The notes: generated by a model from the letters alone, not told the origin. A stretch of 32,965 nt of DNA from Bacilli bacterium (GCA_017941235.1 JAGAWU010000052.1:1-32965), one strand, 5' to 3'. Positions 17,564 to 26,219 are shown, counted from the first letter of the stretch. Numbers and translations: made by a program.

Positions 17564-18418
17564 TTATTTCCTTCTTCTTTTATCGAAATAATAATTTAAT
17601 CTTTCTAATTCTTCTTTGTACTTTTCATCATATATACCTAATAAATTAGGCTCTTCTCCTCTTTCTAATGAATCGTTGTATGCTTGTTCCATTAATTTTC
17701 TATACAAATCAGCTTCACTTACTATTTCTTTTGATTTTTCTTTATTTATTTTACCTTTTTCTATTTTCTTTGTATTTCTTACTTTTAAATTCTTGATATA
17801 TTCAGTTTCACCTAAATAATCTAGCATTTTTCTTTGGTAAATATATACTGATTCTTTCATAGAATCTTTTTCTTTATCTAGTTGATGTGTTATTGTTAAT
17901 TTTATTATATCAAGCATATTTTTGTATGCTATTTTTTCTCTGCTTGTTTCTGGTACTTCAGTATGTTTAATTATATCATTGTATTTAAATATACCACTTA
18001 TTCTTGCGTATTCTGTATTTAAATATTTTTTAAATTTATCGAAAAATCTGCTTAGTACTTTTCCATCATTTTCATTTTTTAGTGCATTTATTATTGAACT
18101 TGATAGTTTTTTTGGTGACTTTAATCCTATTTTATTTTTATAGAGTGGTTTAAAATATGAAAATTCTTCACTTTCAAGATCCACTATTGCTATTTTACCA
18201 TTTTGTTTTTGCTTATCTTCTATTGCAGTTATGTATTTCCAATTCTCATTTTGAATTTTATTAATCTTTTTAAACATTTCTTTATCTGCTCTTAATGATT
18301 TTTCACTTTCGAACTCAGCTGTTATATCATCTATTTCTGAAATACTATTAAAAGTCTCTTCTAGTATTGGTTTATAAAAATTAGATGAATATATAAGACA
18401 TAATTTATATTTTCCCAT
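17564..18418 (-). CDS. Unknown protein, paralogue A of a tandem pair
   Basis: I do not recognise this 284-aa charged, soluble protein. It aligns without gaps over about 145 residues with the gene upstream (18496-19227). Shared positions are KYKLCL (3-8), EID-x-IT (28-33), GK-x-AIV (74-79), PLYK (91-94), SPK (101-103), SII (108-110), LKN (113-115) and DK-x-K (127-130). Both also keep LDIIK and an R-x-x-x-YL-type segment further on. No signal peptide or membrane span is seen. This copy has an extra C-terminal Lys/Glu-rich region ending KRRRK. The start follows AGGAGAACG. It is transcribed from its own promoter with the Xer recombinase gene, one base apart, but no functional link follows from that alone. 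Confidence 0.7.
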   Translation of the reverse strand: MGKYKLCLIYSSNFYKPILEETFNSISEIDDITAEFESEKSLRADKEMFKKINKIQNENWKYITAIEDKQKQNGKIAIVDLESEEFSYFKPLYKNKIGLKSPKKLSSSIINALKNENDGKVLSRFFDKFKKYLNTEYARISGIFKYNDIIKHTEVPETSREKIAYKNMLDIIKLTITHQLDKEKDSMKESVYIYQRKMLDYLGETEYIKNLKVRNTKKIEKGKINKEKSKEIVSEADLYRKLMEQAYNDSLERGEEPNLLGIYDEKYKEELERLNYYFDKRRRK

Positions 18419-18439
18419 AACGTTCTCCTATTTAATTAA

Positions 18440-18468
18440 AATATATCACAATAATAAATTATTGTAAA
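18440..18468 (-). promoter_or_regulatory. Promoter of paralogue A-xer-comN unit
   Basis: On minus, TTTACA at 18468-18463 and TATATT at 18445-18440 with a 17-base spacer, about 22 bases upstream of the ATG. Confidence 0.6.
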
Positions 18469-18490
18469 ACAAAAAGAGCTATAAAAGCTC
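18466..18490 (-). terminator. Probable terminator of paralogue B
   Basis: A short stem GAGCT/AGCTC with a five-base loop, followed on minus by TTTTTGTTTT. It begins just after the stop of the 243-aa gene. The stem is only five base pairs, so efficiency is uncertain. Confidence 0.5.
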
Positions 18491-18495
18491 ATAGT

Positions 18496-19227
18496 TTATC
18501 TCTTTTTTACTAAGTATTTTGATACTTCTTGCTGCTTACTTGCTTTTTCTTCTTCATGCTTTGATAAATTTTTTTTATCATCAGTTACTTTTGTTTTTTT
18601 ATTAATATGACAATCTAGATAATTGCTTATTCTTCTACATAAAAATGTCTTATCTTCTGATAATTTATCATATGTATTATCTAGTGAGAACTCTAATGTT
18701 TCTTTTATTATATCTAATATTTTATTATAATTTTTTTCTTCTATTTGTCCCATTGGATGTTTATTTTCACTATTATATAAAGAATTTACTATTTCTTGTA
18801 TTCCTCTATAAAGATTAAATTCAGTATAAAAAATAGTTTTATACTTATCTAAAAAAGTACATAACAAATCAATATCATTTGCATTTTTTAGTCTTTTTAT
18901 AATTGAATCAATTAGTATTTTAGGAGATTCATATCTTCTATTTACTTTATATAATGGCCTTATGAAACTTACTTTTTCTTTTTCTATTCTTACTATTGCT
19001 ACTTTTCCTCTTTTTATTCTTTCATTTTCTAACTTTTCAATACTATCTCTTTTTGATGATTCAATTTTATTTATCATACATCTAATATAGTCATTATTTC
19101 TAAATGTTTCTTCATTTTCATATTGTTTTGTTATATTATCTATCTCTTCAAATGTGCTATATTCGTTATCAATTAACTCTTCATATAAATTTTTAGTATA
19201 AAATAAACATAATTTGTATTTTGCCAT
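18496..19227 (-). CDS. Unknown protein, paralogue B of a tandem pair
   Basis: This 243-aa soluble protein is the second member of the unrecognised family; see 17564-18418 for the shared positions. Its N-terminus MAKYKLCLFY and the PLYK/SPK/SII core keep exactly the same spacing as the other copy, so the two arose by duplication. The C-terminus (about 205-243) is shorter and Lys/Glu-rich. Dozens of Lys and Glu residues and regular hydrophobic spacing suggest a mainly helical second half. AAGGA lies upstream of the start. It seems to be its own transcription unit, between the pyrG terminator and a weak hairpin after its stop. No enzyme motif is evident. Confidence 0.7.
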   Translation of the reverse strand: MAKYKLCLFYTKNLYEELIDNEYSTFEEIDNITKQYENEETFRNNDYIRCMINKIESSKRDSIEKLENERIKRGKVAIVRIEKEKVSFIRPLYKVNRRYESPKILIDSIIKRLKNANDIDLLCTFLDKYKTIFYTEFNLYRGIQEIVNSLYNSENKHPMGQIEEKNYNKILDIIKETLEFSLDNTYDKLSEDKTFLCRRISNYLDCHINKKTKVTDDKKNLSKHEEEKASKQQEVSKYLVKKR

Positions 19228-19258
19228 AGCTTTCTTCCTTTTTATAAATTTGTATTAT

Positions 19259-19286
19259 ATAATACCAAAAAATAAAAATAATACAA
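19259..19286 (-). promoter_or_regulatory. Possible promoter of paralogue B
   Basis: On minus, TTGTAT and TATTAT with a 16-base spacer. The -35 lies inside the pyrG terminator arm. A perfect 14-base palindrome, GTATTATATAATAC (19252-19265), covers the -10 region. Confidence 0.35.
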
Positions 19287-19304
19287 GATTAAACTTGTAT
19301 TATT
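19277..19304 (-). terminator. Intrinsic terminator of pyrG
   Basis: Eleven-base perfect arms AATAATACAAG and CTTGTATTATT with a six-base loop. On minus the stem is followed by TTTATTTTTT. The pyrG stop codon lies within it. Confidence 0.75.
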
Positions 19305-20904
19305 TATTATCTATACTTGCTTTTACGAATGAATCAAATAATGGGTGTGGTCTATTTGGGCGTGATTTAAATTCTGGGTGGAATTGGCATGCTATAAAAT
19401 GTTTGTGTGATGGAATTTCTATTATTTCAACTAGTCCACTTTCTGGATTTGTTCCTGAGAATACTAATCCTTTTTCTTCTAATATTTGTTTATACTTGTT
19501 ATTAAACTCATAACGGTGTCTATGTCTTTCTTTTATAAGTTCACTCTTGTAATCATCATATGCAAGTGTTCCTTTTTCTATTTTACAGTCATAGTTTCCG
19601 AGTCTTAATGTTCCACCTTTATTTATTACTGCTTTTTGGTCACTCATTAAGTCTATTACTGGTTCAGGACAAAGTTCATTAAATTCACGAGATGATGCTT
19701 CTTTTATTCCACATACATTTCTTGCAAATTCAATTACTGCTATTTGCATTCCTAAACATATACCTAAATATGGTATGTTATTTTCTCTGGCATAGTTACA
19801 TGCTTTTATTTTCCCTTCAATTCCACGTGAACCAAACCCTCCTGGAACAAGTATACCTTTGCTTTTACCTAGTATTTTTTTGATATCAGCATCTGGTTTT
19901 TCTAAAGATTCTGAATCTATCCAGTTGATTTTTACTTTTGTTTTATATTTATATCCAGCGTGTTTTAATGCTTCTTTTACTGAAAGATAAGCATCTTCTA
20001 ATTCGATATATTTTCCTACTAGTGCAATTTCAACTTCATTTTTTAGATTATTTACTGTTTTTACTAAATCTTCCCAATATTTTAATCTACTAGGTGCTGC
20101 TCCTAATTTGAAGTGATTTAATATAATATCTTCAATTTGTTGTTTATGAAAGTTTAAAGGTATTTCATATATATTATTTACATCTTTTGCTTCAATTATA
20201 TTATCTATTGGAATACTGCCAAATAGTGATATTTTCTTTTTTATGTTCTCTCCTAAGTCTACTGGTGCACGAGTTACTATAATGTCTGGTTGTATTCCTA
20301 GTCTTCTTAGTTCTATCACACTGTTTTGTGTTGGCTTAGTCTTTAATTCATTTGAACCAAATAAATAAGGTACTAATGTAGTATGAACAAATATAGTATT
20401 TTCAAGTGGTTGTTCATTTCTAAATTGTCTTAGAGATTCCATCATTACACTTGATTCAATATCTCCAACTGTTCCTCCTATTTCTGTTATTACAATATCT
20501 GCTCCTGATGATTTACCTGCTTCATATATTTTATTTTTTATTTCGTTTGAAATATGAGGAACTATTTGAATAGTTGCTCCTAAATAATCTCCTCTTCTTT
20601 CTTTTTCTATTACACTTGAATATACTTTTCCATTTGTTATGTTAGAAGTATAATTAAGTTCTTCATCTATAAATCTTTCATAGTGTCCAAGATCTAAATC
20701 AGTTTCACATCCATCGGCTGTTACAAATACTTCACCATGCTGAATTGGTGACATTGTACCAGGATCCACATTCATATATGGATCAAACTTTTGCATGAAC
20801 ACTTTGTATCCTTTTGCTTTTAGTAGTAACGCTATACTGCTTGCTGTTATTCCCTTTCCTAAACCAGAGCAAACCCCTCCAGTTACAAATACATATTTTG
20901 TCAT
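19300..20904 (-). CDS. pyrG: CTP synthase
   Basis: PyrG converts UTP to CTP using ATP and glutamine. The start at 20904 (MTKYVFVTGG) follows GGGAGGTG; an earlier in-frame TTG belongs to that ribosome site. The 534-aa protein has the amidoligase P-loop region GGVCSGLGKG (9-18), the segment FDPYMNVDPGTMSP, and a class I glutaminase domain with the nucleophile Cys in GICLGMQ and the His/Glu pair in HPEFKSRP. Length and motifs are standard. A terminator-like hairpin between its promoter and the SD suggests attenuation, as known for pyrG in Bacillus. It has its own terminator. Confidence 0.96.
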   Translation of the reverse strand: MTKYVFVTGGVCSGLGKGITASSIALLLKAKGYKVFMQKFDPYMNVDPGTMSPIQHGEVFVTADGCETDLDLGHYERFIDEELNYTSNITNGKVYSSVIEKERRGDYLGATIQIVPHISNEIKNKIYEAGKSSGADIVITEIGGTVGDIESSVMMESLRQFRNEQPLENTIFVHTTLVPYLFGSNELKTKPTQNSVIELRRLGIQPDIIVTRAPVDLGENIKKKISLFGSIPIDNIIEAKDVNNIYEIPLNFHKQQIEDIILNHFKLGAAPSRLKYWEDLVKTVNNLKNEVEIALVGKYIELEDAYLSVKEALKHAGYKYKTKVKINWIDSESLEKPDADIKKILGKSKGILVPGGFGSRGIEGKIKACNYARENNIPYLGICLGMQIAVIEFARNVCGIKEASSREFNELCPEPVIDLMSDQKAVINKGGTLRLGNYDCKIEKGTLAYDDYKSELIKERHRHRYEFNNKYKQILEEKGLVFSGTNPESGLVEIIEIPSHKHFIACQFHPEFKSRPNRPHPLFDSFVKASIDNK

Positions 20905-20924
20905 AAACACACCTCCCAAAATTC

Positions 20925-20956
20925 AAAAAAAAATCCCCGAGAGTTTTCTCTCGAGG
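20925..20956 (-). promoter_or_regulatory. Leader terminator (candidate attenuator) of pyrG
   Basis: On minus, CCTCGAGAG, loop AAAA, CTCTCGGGG form nine base pairs (one T-G wobble), then A and nine T. It lies between the likely pyrG promoter and the SD, only about 10 bases from the predicted transcript start. No room is left for a promoter between this hairpin and the gene. It may also end topA transcripts. Confidence 0.65.
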
Positions 20957-20960
20957 CTCT

Positions 20961-20989
20961 CTTAAAGTATATCACTTTTCTACTTTAAG
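20961..20989. repeat. Inverted repeat over the pyrG promoter
   Basis: Perfect nine-base arms CTTAAAGTA (20961-20969) and TACTTTAAG (20981-20989), 11 bases apart. They cover the -10 box and reach the -35 region. No T run follows on either strand at the right distance, so an operator is more likely than a terminator. Confidence 0.5.
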
Positions 20990-20994
20990 TTAAA
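20966..20994 (-). promoter_or_regulatory. Probable promoter of pyrG
   Basis: On minus, TATACT at 20971-20966; the -35 is TTTAAC at 17 bases or TTAACT at 16, neither strong. The predicted transcript start falls in AGAGAGCC, just before the leader hairpin. Confidence 0.5.
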
Positions 20995-21016
20995 TATATT
21001 TTTTTCTATTTTACTA

Positions 21017-23044
21017 TTATTTTTCATAGTCACATGAACTACACTTTATTTTCCCACTTTTCTCAACTAAGTATTTGCCACATTCTGGACAGTTTTCTGG
21101 TAGTGGTTTATCCCAAGTAGCGAATTTACATTTTGGAAAGTTTGTACACCCGTAGAATACTTTTCCTTTTCTAGTTGGCTTTTCTACTATTTTTCCATCA
21201 CAATTTGGACAATTCATTATTTCAACTACTTGCTTTTCTTCTTTTTTTATGTATTTACACTCTGGATAATTACTGCAAGCAGTAAATTCTCCATATCTTC
21301 CTTTTCTTATAACTAAAGGATTACCACATTCTGGACAATTTTCTCCTGTAGTTTCAGGTGCTTTCTTTTCCATTTCACCAAATGCATTTTTTACACGTGG
21401 CTCAAATAGTTTATAGAATTCTTCTAATACTTTATTCCAAACAGCTTCTCCCTCAGCAACTAAATCCAAGTCTTTTTCCATTTGAGCTGTATATTTAACA
21501 TTAATTAAATCAGAGAAAAATTCTTGTAATTTATCAGTTGTTTCTATACCAATCTCTGTTGGTTTAAATTTCTTTTCTTCAAGTGTTACATAAGCTCTTT
21601 CTTTTAATGTATCTATTATTTTGGCATATGTAGATGGTCTACCTATACCTAATTCTTCCATTTCTTTAATTAATTTTGCTTCTGTATATCTAGCTGGTGG
21701 TTTTGTAAAGTGTTGTTCTTTTTCTACATTATTTGTTTTATATATTTTATCTTTTTCAAGTACTGGTAAGATTACATCTTCACTTGATTCATAATCTTTA
21801 TATATTTTTAAATATCCTTCAAAAATTAATTCTTGACCATTAACTTTAAATTTATAATCATTATTATCAAGTACAACTACTTTTTTATTTACTTTTGCAT
21901 CAGCCATTAAAGAAGCAAGTGTTCTTACATATATTAATCTATATAATTTATATTCGTCTGGTGTTAGAAATTCTTTCATTTGACTTGGTTGTCTATTTAC
22001 GCTGGTTGGTCTTATTGCTTCGTGTGCATCTTGTACATTGTCATTTTTCTTTGCCTTTTTTGTATAACCAACAAATTCTTTTCCATATTTATCATTTATA
22101 TATGCATATGCACTCTTTATATATTCATCACTTAAACGAATTGAATCTGTTCTCATGTAAGTTATTAGACCTACAGTTTCAGTTCCTATATCAATTCCTT
22201 CATATAGTTTTTGTGCAATTGACATTGTCTTTTTTGCTGGAAAACCAAGTTTTGTTGATGCTTCTTGTTGAAGTGTACTTGTAATAAATGGTGGTTTACT
22301 TTTTTTAGATTGTGCTTTTTCTTCTACACTTTCTACTTTATAGTCTTCTGAAAGATTATTTATTACATTATCTGCTTCTTGTTCAGTTTTTAATTCTATA
22401 TCTTCTGTTTTATATTTAAATAAGTTGGCTTCAAAGTTTGGATCATTAAATATACTTTTAATTGTCCAATATTCTTCTTCTTTAAACGCTTCTATTTCTC
22501 TTTCTCTATCAACAATAAGTTTTAAAGCTACACTTTGTACACGTCCTGCACTTTTTGCACCAATTTTTGATTGTAATAATTTACTTAATCTAAAACCAAT
22601 TATACGGTCTAATATTCTTCTTGTTTCTTGACTTTTTACTAAGTTATCATCTATTATTGTCGGGTTATTAATTGCTTCAATTACTTTATCATGTGTTATT
22701 TCATGAAATAGTACTCTACTATAGTTATTATCTTTTATTCCAAGAGCATCTTTTAAATGCCAACTTATTGCTTCTCCTTCTCGGTCAGGGTCGGTAGCTA
22801 GATAAATATAACTAGAATCTTTTACGTCTTTTTTTAATTCTTTAATTAAGTTAGTTTTACCTTTTACTGGAATATAATCTGGTTTAAACCCATTTTCTAT
22901 ATCTACACCTAGTCCATATTGTCCTTTTGTAGATAAATCTCTAATATGTCCTTTTGAGGAAACTACTTTAAAATCTTCTCCTAAGTATTTTTCTATAGTT
23001 TTACTTTTACTTGGGCTTTCGACAATAACTAATTTTTTTGACAT
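21017..23044 (-). CDS. topA: DNA topoisomerase I
   Basis: This type IA topoisomerase relaxes negative supercoils. The start at 23044 (MSKKLVIVESPSK) follows AAGGAGTGG; an earlier in-frame start would add 11 residues and lie upstream of the SD. In 675 aa: the Toprim domain with the acidic triad D85-x-D87-x-E89 (TDPDREGE), the catalytic Tyr296 in GLITYMRTDS, and three C-terminal four-Cys zinc ribbons beginning CPECGNPL, CPNCDGKI and CPECGKYL. The size is typical of Bacillota. It has a near-consensus promoter of its own. No separate terminator is seen before the pyrG promoter, so its transcripts may stop at the pyrG leader hairpin. Confidence 0.96.
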   Translation of the reverse strand: MSKKLVIVESPSKSKTIEKYLGEDFKVVSSKGHIRDLSTKGQYGLGVDIENGFKPDYIPVKGKTNLIKELKKDVKDSSYIYLATDPDREGEAISWHLKDALGIKDNNYSRVLFHEITHDKVIEAINNPTIIDDNLVKSQETRRILDRIIGFRLSKLLQSKIGAKSAGRVQSVALKLIVDREREIEAFKEEEYWTIKSIFNDPNFEANLFKYKTEDIELKTEQEADNVINNLSEDYKVESVEEKAQSKKSKPPFITSTLQQEASTKLGFPAKKTMSIAQKLYEGIDIGTETVGLITYMRTDSIRLSDEYIKSAYAYINDKYGKEFVGYTKKAKKNDNVQDAHEAIRPTSVNRQPSQMKEFLTPDEYKLYRLIYVRTLASLMADAKVNKKVVVLDNNDYKFKVNGQELIFEGYLKIYKDYESSEDVILPVLEKDKIYKTNNVEKEQHFTKPPARYTEAKLIKEMEELGIGRPSTYAKIIDTLKERAYVTLEEKKFKPTEIGIETTDKLQEFFSDLINVKYTAQMEKDLDLVAEGEAVWNKVLEEFYKLFEPRVKNAFGEMEKKAPETTGENCPECGNPLVIRKGRYGEFTACSNYPECKYIKKEEKQVVEIMNCPNCDGKIVEKPTRKGKVFYGCTNFPKCKFATWDKPLPENCPECGKYLVEKSGKIKCSSCDYEK

Positions 23045-23068
23045 ATAACCACTCCTTTGTACATTACA

Positions 23069-23097
23069 TTTATACATAATGAATTTTATTTTGTCAA
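23069..23097 (-). promoter_or_regulatory. Promoter of topA
   Basis: On minus, TTGACA at 23097-23092 and TATAAA at 23074-23069 with a 17-base spacer, close to consensus. The leader would be about 18 bases. Confidence 0.75.
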
Positions 23098-23143
23098 ATC
23101 TTTTATATTAATATTATAATTATTTTTTATAAAAAATACCAAA

Positions 23144-24538
23144 TTATTTTATTTTTTTCAAAATATCACGTGAAGCTACTATTCCTGTTGCTGCTGCTGC
23201 TACTATATTTCCTGCTTTTCCTGCTCCATCTCCAACGAAATAAATATTTTCATCTTTAATTTTCATATTATTATCTGTTTCTATTTCATTACTGAAGAAC
23301 TTTATTTCCGGACCATAAAGAAGTGTTTCTCCGTTGTTTATTCCTGGTATTATTCTATCTAATACTTCAAGGCCTTCAATTATGTTTGTGATTATTCTAT
23401 GTGGTAAAACTAGTGCTAAATCTCCTGCTACATAATCTTTAAGTGTTGGTTCTACAAAACCTTTGTTAATTCTTTTATCTGTAGATCTTCTACCACGTCT
23501 TAAATCTTTTAAAGTTTGAAGTATTGGCTTTCCACCACCTAAAGTATTAGCTATTTTAGCAATTGCTTCTCCATATTCACGAGTATTTGTTACTGGCTCT
23601 GTTAAATTAACTTTAGATATGAATGCAAAATTTGAATTATTACTTTTTATATCTTTTAACGCATGACCATTTACACATATATATCCATAATAGTTTTCTT
23701 TTGCAACAAATCCACCTGGGTTAGTACAGAATGTTCTTATTTGATCATCATATGTTTTTGTTTCAATAAATATAGTTGGATCATAAATAATATTGGTTAA
23801 TTCTTCTAAAATTTCTTTTCTTGTTTCTACTCTAACTCCTATTTCTATACTTTGTGAAGTATAAGGGACGTTTAAACTTTCTGAAAGGGATTGAACCCAT
23901 TTTGCTCCCGTTCTTCCAGGTGCTACTATAACATATTTTGCTTCTATACTTTCTTCTTTTTTATTTCCTTTAGTATAGATTACACTATAAGAGTTATTTC
24001 CTTTTTCTATTCTTTCAACATGCGTATTTGAGAAGCATTCTATATTTTTATTCTCTAGATATTTTGTAAAATCATCTATATATTTAGGTAATTTATCACT
24101 TCCTAAATGTTTTTGTTTTATTATAAGCAAATTAGCTCCTGCTTTTGCTATTTTTTCTTTTATTTTTAAGGCTTCTTCCATATTACTTGGATATACATCA
24201 CTATCCATACCAAATTTATTAAATACTTTCTCAGTATAATCTATTAGGTTTTCAGCATCACTTATAGACATATATTTATATAAATCGCTTTTACCTAGTT
24301 TTGGTATGAAATTTAATTTGCCATCTGAAAATGTTCCTGCTCCACCATAACCTGATAAAATATTACATGGTTTACAATTTAAACACTTTGTTTTATTCTC
24401 ATTCATAGGGCAAAATCTTTTATCTGCCTTTTTTCCTTCATCAAGAAGTGCTATTTTAAGATTTTTATTATTTTCTATTAATTCGTATGCACTAAAAAGT
24501 CCACTAGGCCCTGCTCCTATTATTACAACATCATACAT
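23144..24538 (-). CDS. COG2509-type FAD-dependent oxidoreductase
   Basis: The 464-aa protein opens with a dinucleotide-binding motif VVIIGAGPSGLFSAYEL (G8, G10, G13). It carries a Cys cluster C43-x8-C52-x2-C55-x2-C58, then a GYGGAGTFSDGKL segment, and near the end YFVGDGAGKAGNIVAAAATG, a second FAD contact. This arrangement fits the uncharacterised FAD-dependent dehydrogenases of COG2509, whose substrate is not known to me. The four Cys could hold metal or an Fe-S cluster. The start follows GGAGGAAAATAAT, and the gene begins one base after the rnhB stop, so the two are co-transcribed. Confidence 0.82.
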   Translation of the reverse strand: MYDVVIIGAGPSGLFSAYELIENNKNLKIALLDEGKKADKRFCPMNENKTKCLNCKPCNILSGYGGAGTFSDGKLNFIPKLGKSDLYKYMSISDAENLIDYTEKVFNKFGMDSDVYPSNMEEALKIKEKIAKAGANLLIIKQKHLGSDKLPKYIDDFTKYLENKNIECFSNTHVERIEKGNNSYSVIYTKGNKKEESIEAKYVIVAPGRTGAKWVQSLSESLNVPYTSQSIEIGVRVETRKEILEELTNIIYDPTIFIETKTYDDQIRTFCTNPGGFVAKENYYGYICVNGHALKDIKSNNSNFAFISKVNLTEPVTNTREYGEAIAKIANTLGGGKPILQTLKDLRRGRRSTDKRINKGFVEPTLKDYVAGDLALVLPHRIITNIIEGLEVLDRIIPGINNGETLLYGPEIKFFSNEIETDNNMKIKDENIYFVGDGAGKAGNIVAAAATGIVASRDILKKIK

Positions 24539-24539
24539 A

Positions 24540-25181
24540 TTATTTTCCTCCGTTTTCTAAAATATAATCTCTAACTGGTCCAAATGTTTTTCTATGCTGT
24601 TTAATTATTCCATATTCTTTTATTGCCTCCATATGAGCTTTTGTTGGATATCCTTTATTCTTTTTAAATTCATACATTGGATATTTCTCATCTAACTCAT
24701 ACATCATTCTATCACGTGTTACTTTTGCTATTACACTTGCTGCTGATATTGTTATACTTTTTAAATCTCCCTTTATTATAGATGTAGTTGGGATATCAAG
24801 ATCTAATGGCATTGCATCTATTAAAATATGTTCTGGTTTAATATCACAGTTATCTATAGCTTCTTTCATAGCAAGTTTTGTTGCTTCATATATGTTTACT
24901 TCATCTATTATGTTCTCATCTTTAATACCTATTCCTATTGAAATAGCTTGTTGTTTTATTTTTTCAAAGAAATAATCTCTTTTCTTTTCAGTTAACTTTT
25001 TAGAATCTGTAAGCCCATCTAAATCGAACTTTTCAGGAAGAATTACGCATGCAGCAACTACTGGTCCAACAAGTGGTCCTCTTCCTACTTCATCTACTCC
25101 CGCTATTAGTTTTATTCCTTCTTTTCTTAAGTTTCTTTCATATTCATAATTGTCTATATTCTTTAACTCTTCTTTTGTCAT
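24540..25181 (-). CDS. rnhB: Ribonuclease HII
   Basis: RNase HII cuts RNA in RNA-DNA hybrids and starts removal of single ribonucleotides from DNA. The start at 25181 (MTKEELKNID) follows AGAGGATAAAC; an earlier in-frame start would add 11 residues across the promoter leader. The 213-aa product has the active-site segment GVDEVGRGPLVGPVV with D30 and E31, DSKKLTEKKR, the third carboxylate in LIDAMPLD, and VTRDRMM. It is the first gene of a two-gene unit with the FAD oxidoreductase gene; an extended -10 promoter is seen upstream. Confidence 0.95.
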   Translation of the reverse strand: MTKEELKNIDNYEYERNLRKEGIKLIAGVDEVGRGPLVGPVVAACVILPEKFDLDGLTDSKKLTEKKRDYFFEKIKQQAISIGIGIKDENIIDEVNIYEATKLAMKEAIDNCDIKPEHILIDAMPLDLDIPTTSIIKGDLKSITISAASVIAKVTRDRMMYELDEKYPMYEFKKNKGYPTKAHMEAIKEYGIIKQHRKTFGPVRDYILENGGK

Positions 25182-25204
25182 GTTTATCCTCTCTATCCAA
25201 ATTA

Positions 25205-25233
25205 ATTGTATCATAAATAATTTTTTGAATAAA
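25205..25233 (-). promoter_or_regulatory. Probable promoter of rnhB
   Basis: On minus, an extended -10 TGATACAAT with a weak -35 TTTATT 17 bases upstream. Confidence 0.45.
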
Positions 25234-25238
25234 ACTTT

Positions 25239-26195
25239 TTATTTTAATTTTTTTCTTAGAGTTTTTTCTGCACTTTTTAGATTTGTTGCTGCTTTGTATT
25301 CTCTTTCATATTCTTCTTGCTCTATTACTAATGCAACTTTACCTTGTATTAAATAAGAATAGTTATTTGCCTTTATACTTTTATCTTTCATCATCATATC
25401 TTGATATACTATTTCTTTGTCTTCGTTCAAATAATGTATGAATGGTGCCTCTCCTGTTTTTTTCATACTAAAATCTAGTACACATACTGATGATGAAAAA
25501 TCTATTAATATTGATACTTCTTCACCTTCTTCTTCAAAACAAATCATATTATATGCATGTCCTTCTGTGTCATATTTTCCTATTTTTTCTGTTCCTATTA
25601 TGTATTTAATATCAAATCCTAAAAATGATAATATGTTTTGAGCCATTAATCCTATTTCACTACATAATGCATTCCCTTTATTTTTGAACATACTAAACTT
25701 ATTCTCGTTAATAGGGTCATAAAATATTTGATCTTTTTTTAATACTAAATCCATCATTTTTTCTCTATCTATTAGTGTAATTCTTCCAAAATAATCTTGT
25801 ATAAATTCGTATACATAGTCAAAAAGTACATATGGATTATTTATTCCTTTATCTTTTATAAACTTACAAAAATCTAAAATATAAGTGTCATCATCTATAT
25901 AATAGTATCTTCCGCCATTTGACTTCATTAGTGTTTTCTCATCATATACCATTCCATATACTATTCTGGTTTGTTTTGGAATATAACCATTGAATGATGA
26001 TATCATTTGTACTTTTTTTTCTTCTTCTATATCAAAATTAACTAAATTAAAAGAAGAAGGATTGTAATCCAGATTATACCCAATAGTACTAGGTATATAT
26101 GCGGAATCATCTTCTTCTAAAAATTCAATTCTTTCTTTTACAAACTCTGCAAGTTCTTCATCTTCTATTCCTGCTATAAATTCTAAAATGCTCAT
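25239..26195 (-). CDS. Transglutaminase-like domain protein
   Basis: The 318-aa soluble acidic protein has the order expected of the transglutaminase/cysteine protease fold: a Cys at the start of a helix (C178 in KGNALCSEIGLMAQ), a His (H213 in EGHAYNMICF) and an Asp (D232 in ILIDFSSS). This Cys-His-Asp triad plus the strand pattern around H213 supports the fold. The N-terminal 120 residues are not recognised, and the C-terminus is basic. No signal peptide is present, so it acts in the cytoplasm. GGTGAT precedes the start. It is flanked by a GNAT gene and rnhB, each probably with its own promoter. Whether it is a protease, amidase or crosslinking enzyme cannot be said. Confidence 0.6.
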   Translation of the reverse strand: MSILEFIAGIEDEELAEFVKERIEFLEEDDSAYIPSTIGYNLDYNPSSFNLVNFDIEEEKKVQMISSFNGYIPKQTRIVYGMVYDEKTLMKSNGGRYYYIDDDTYILDFCKFIKDKGINNPYVLFDYVYEFIQDYFGRITLIDREKMMDLVLKKDQIFYDPINENKFSMFKNKGNALCSEIGLMAQNILSFLGFDIKYIIGTEKIGKYDTEGHAYNMICFEEEGEEVSILIDFSSSVCVLDFSMKKTGEAPFIHYLNEDKEIVYQDMMMKDKSIKANNYSYLIQGKVALVIEQEEYEREYKAATNLKSAEKTLRKKLK

Positions 26196-26219
26196 AAAAT
26201 CACCACTATCTATTTAGTT

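Noticed and set aside
21895-22284. A 129-codon open frame on plus inside topA
   Set aside because: It is antisense to the catalytic domain of topA and low in complexity, so it is a shadow.
23100-23143. AT palindrome after the flavoprotein gene as a terminator
   Set aside because: The stem is purely A-T and lacks a following T run; simple composition explains it.
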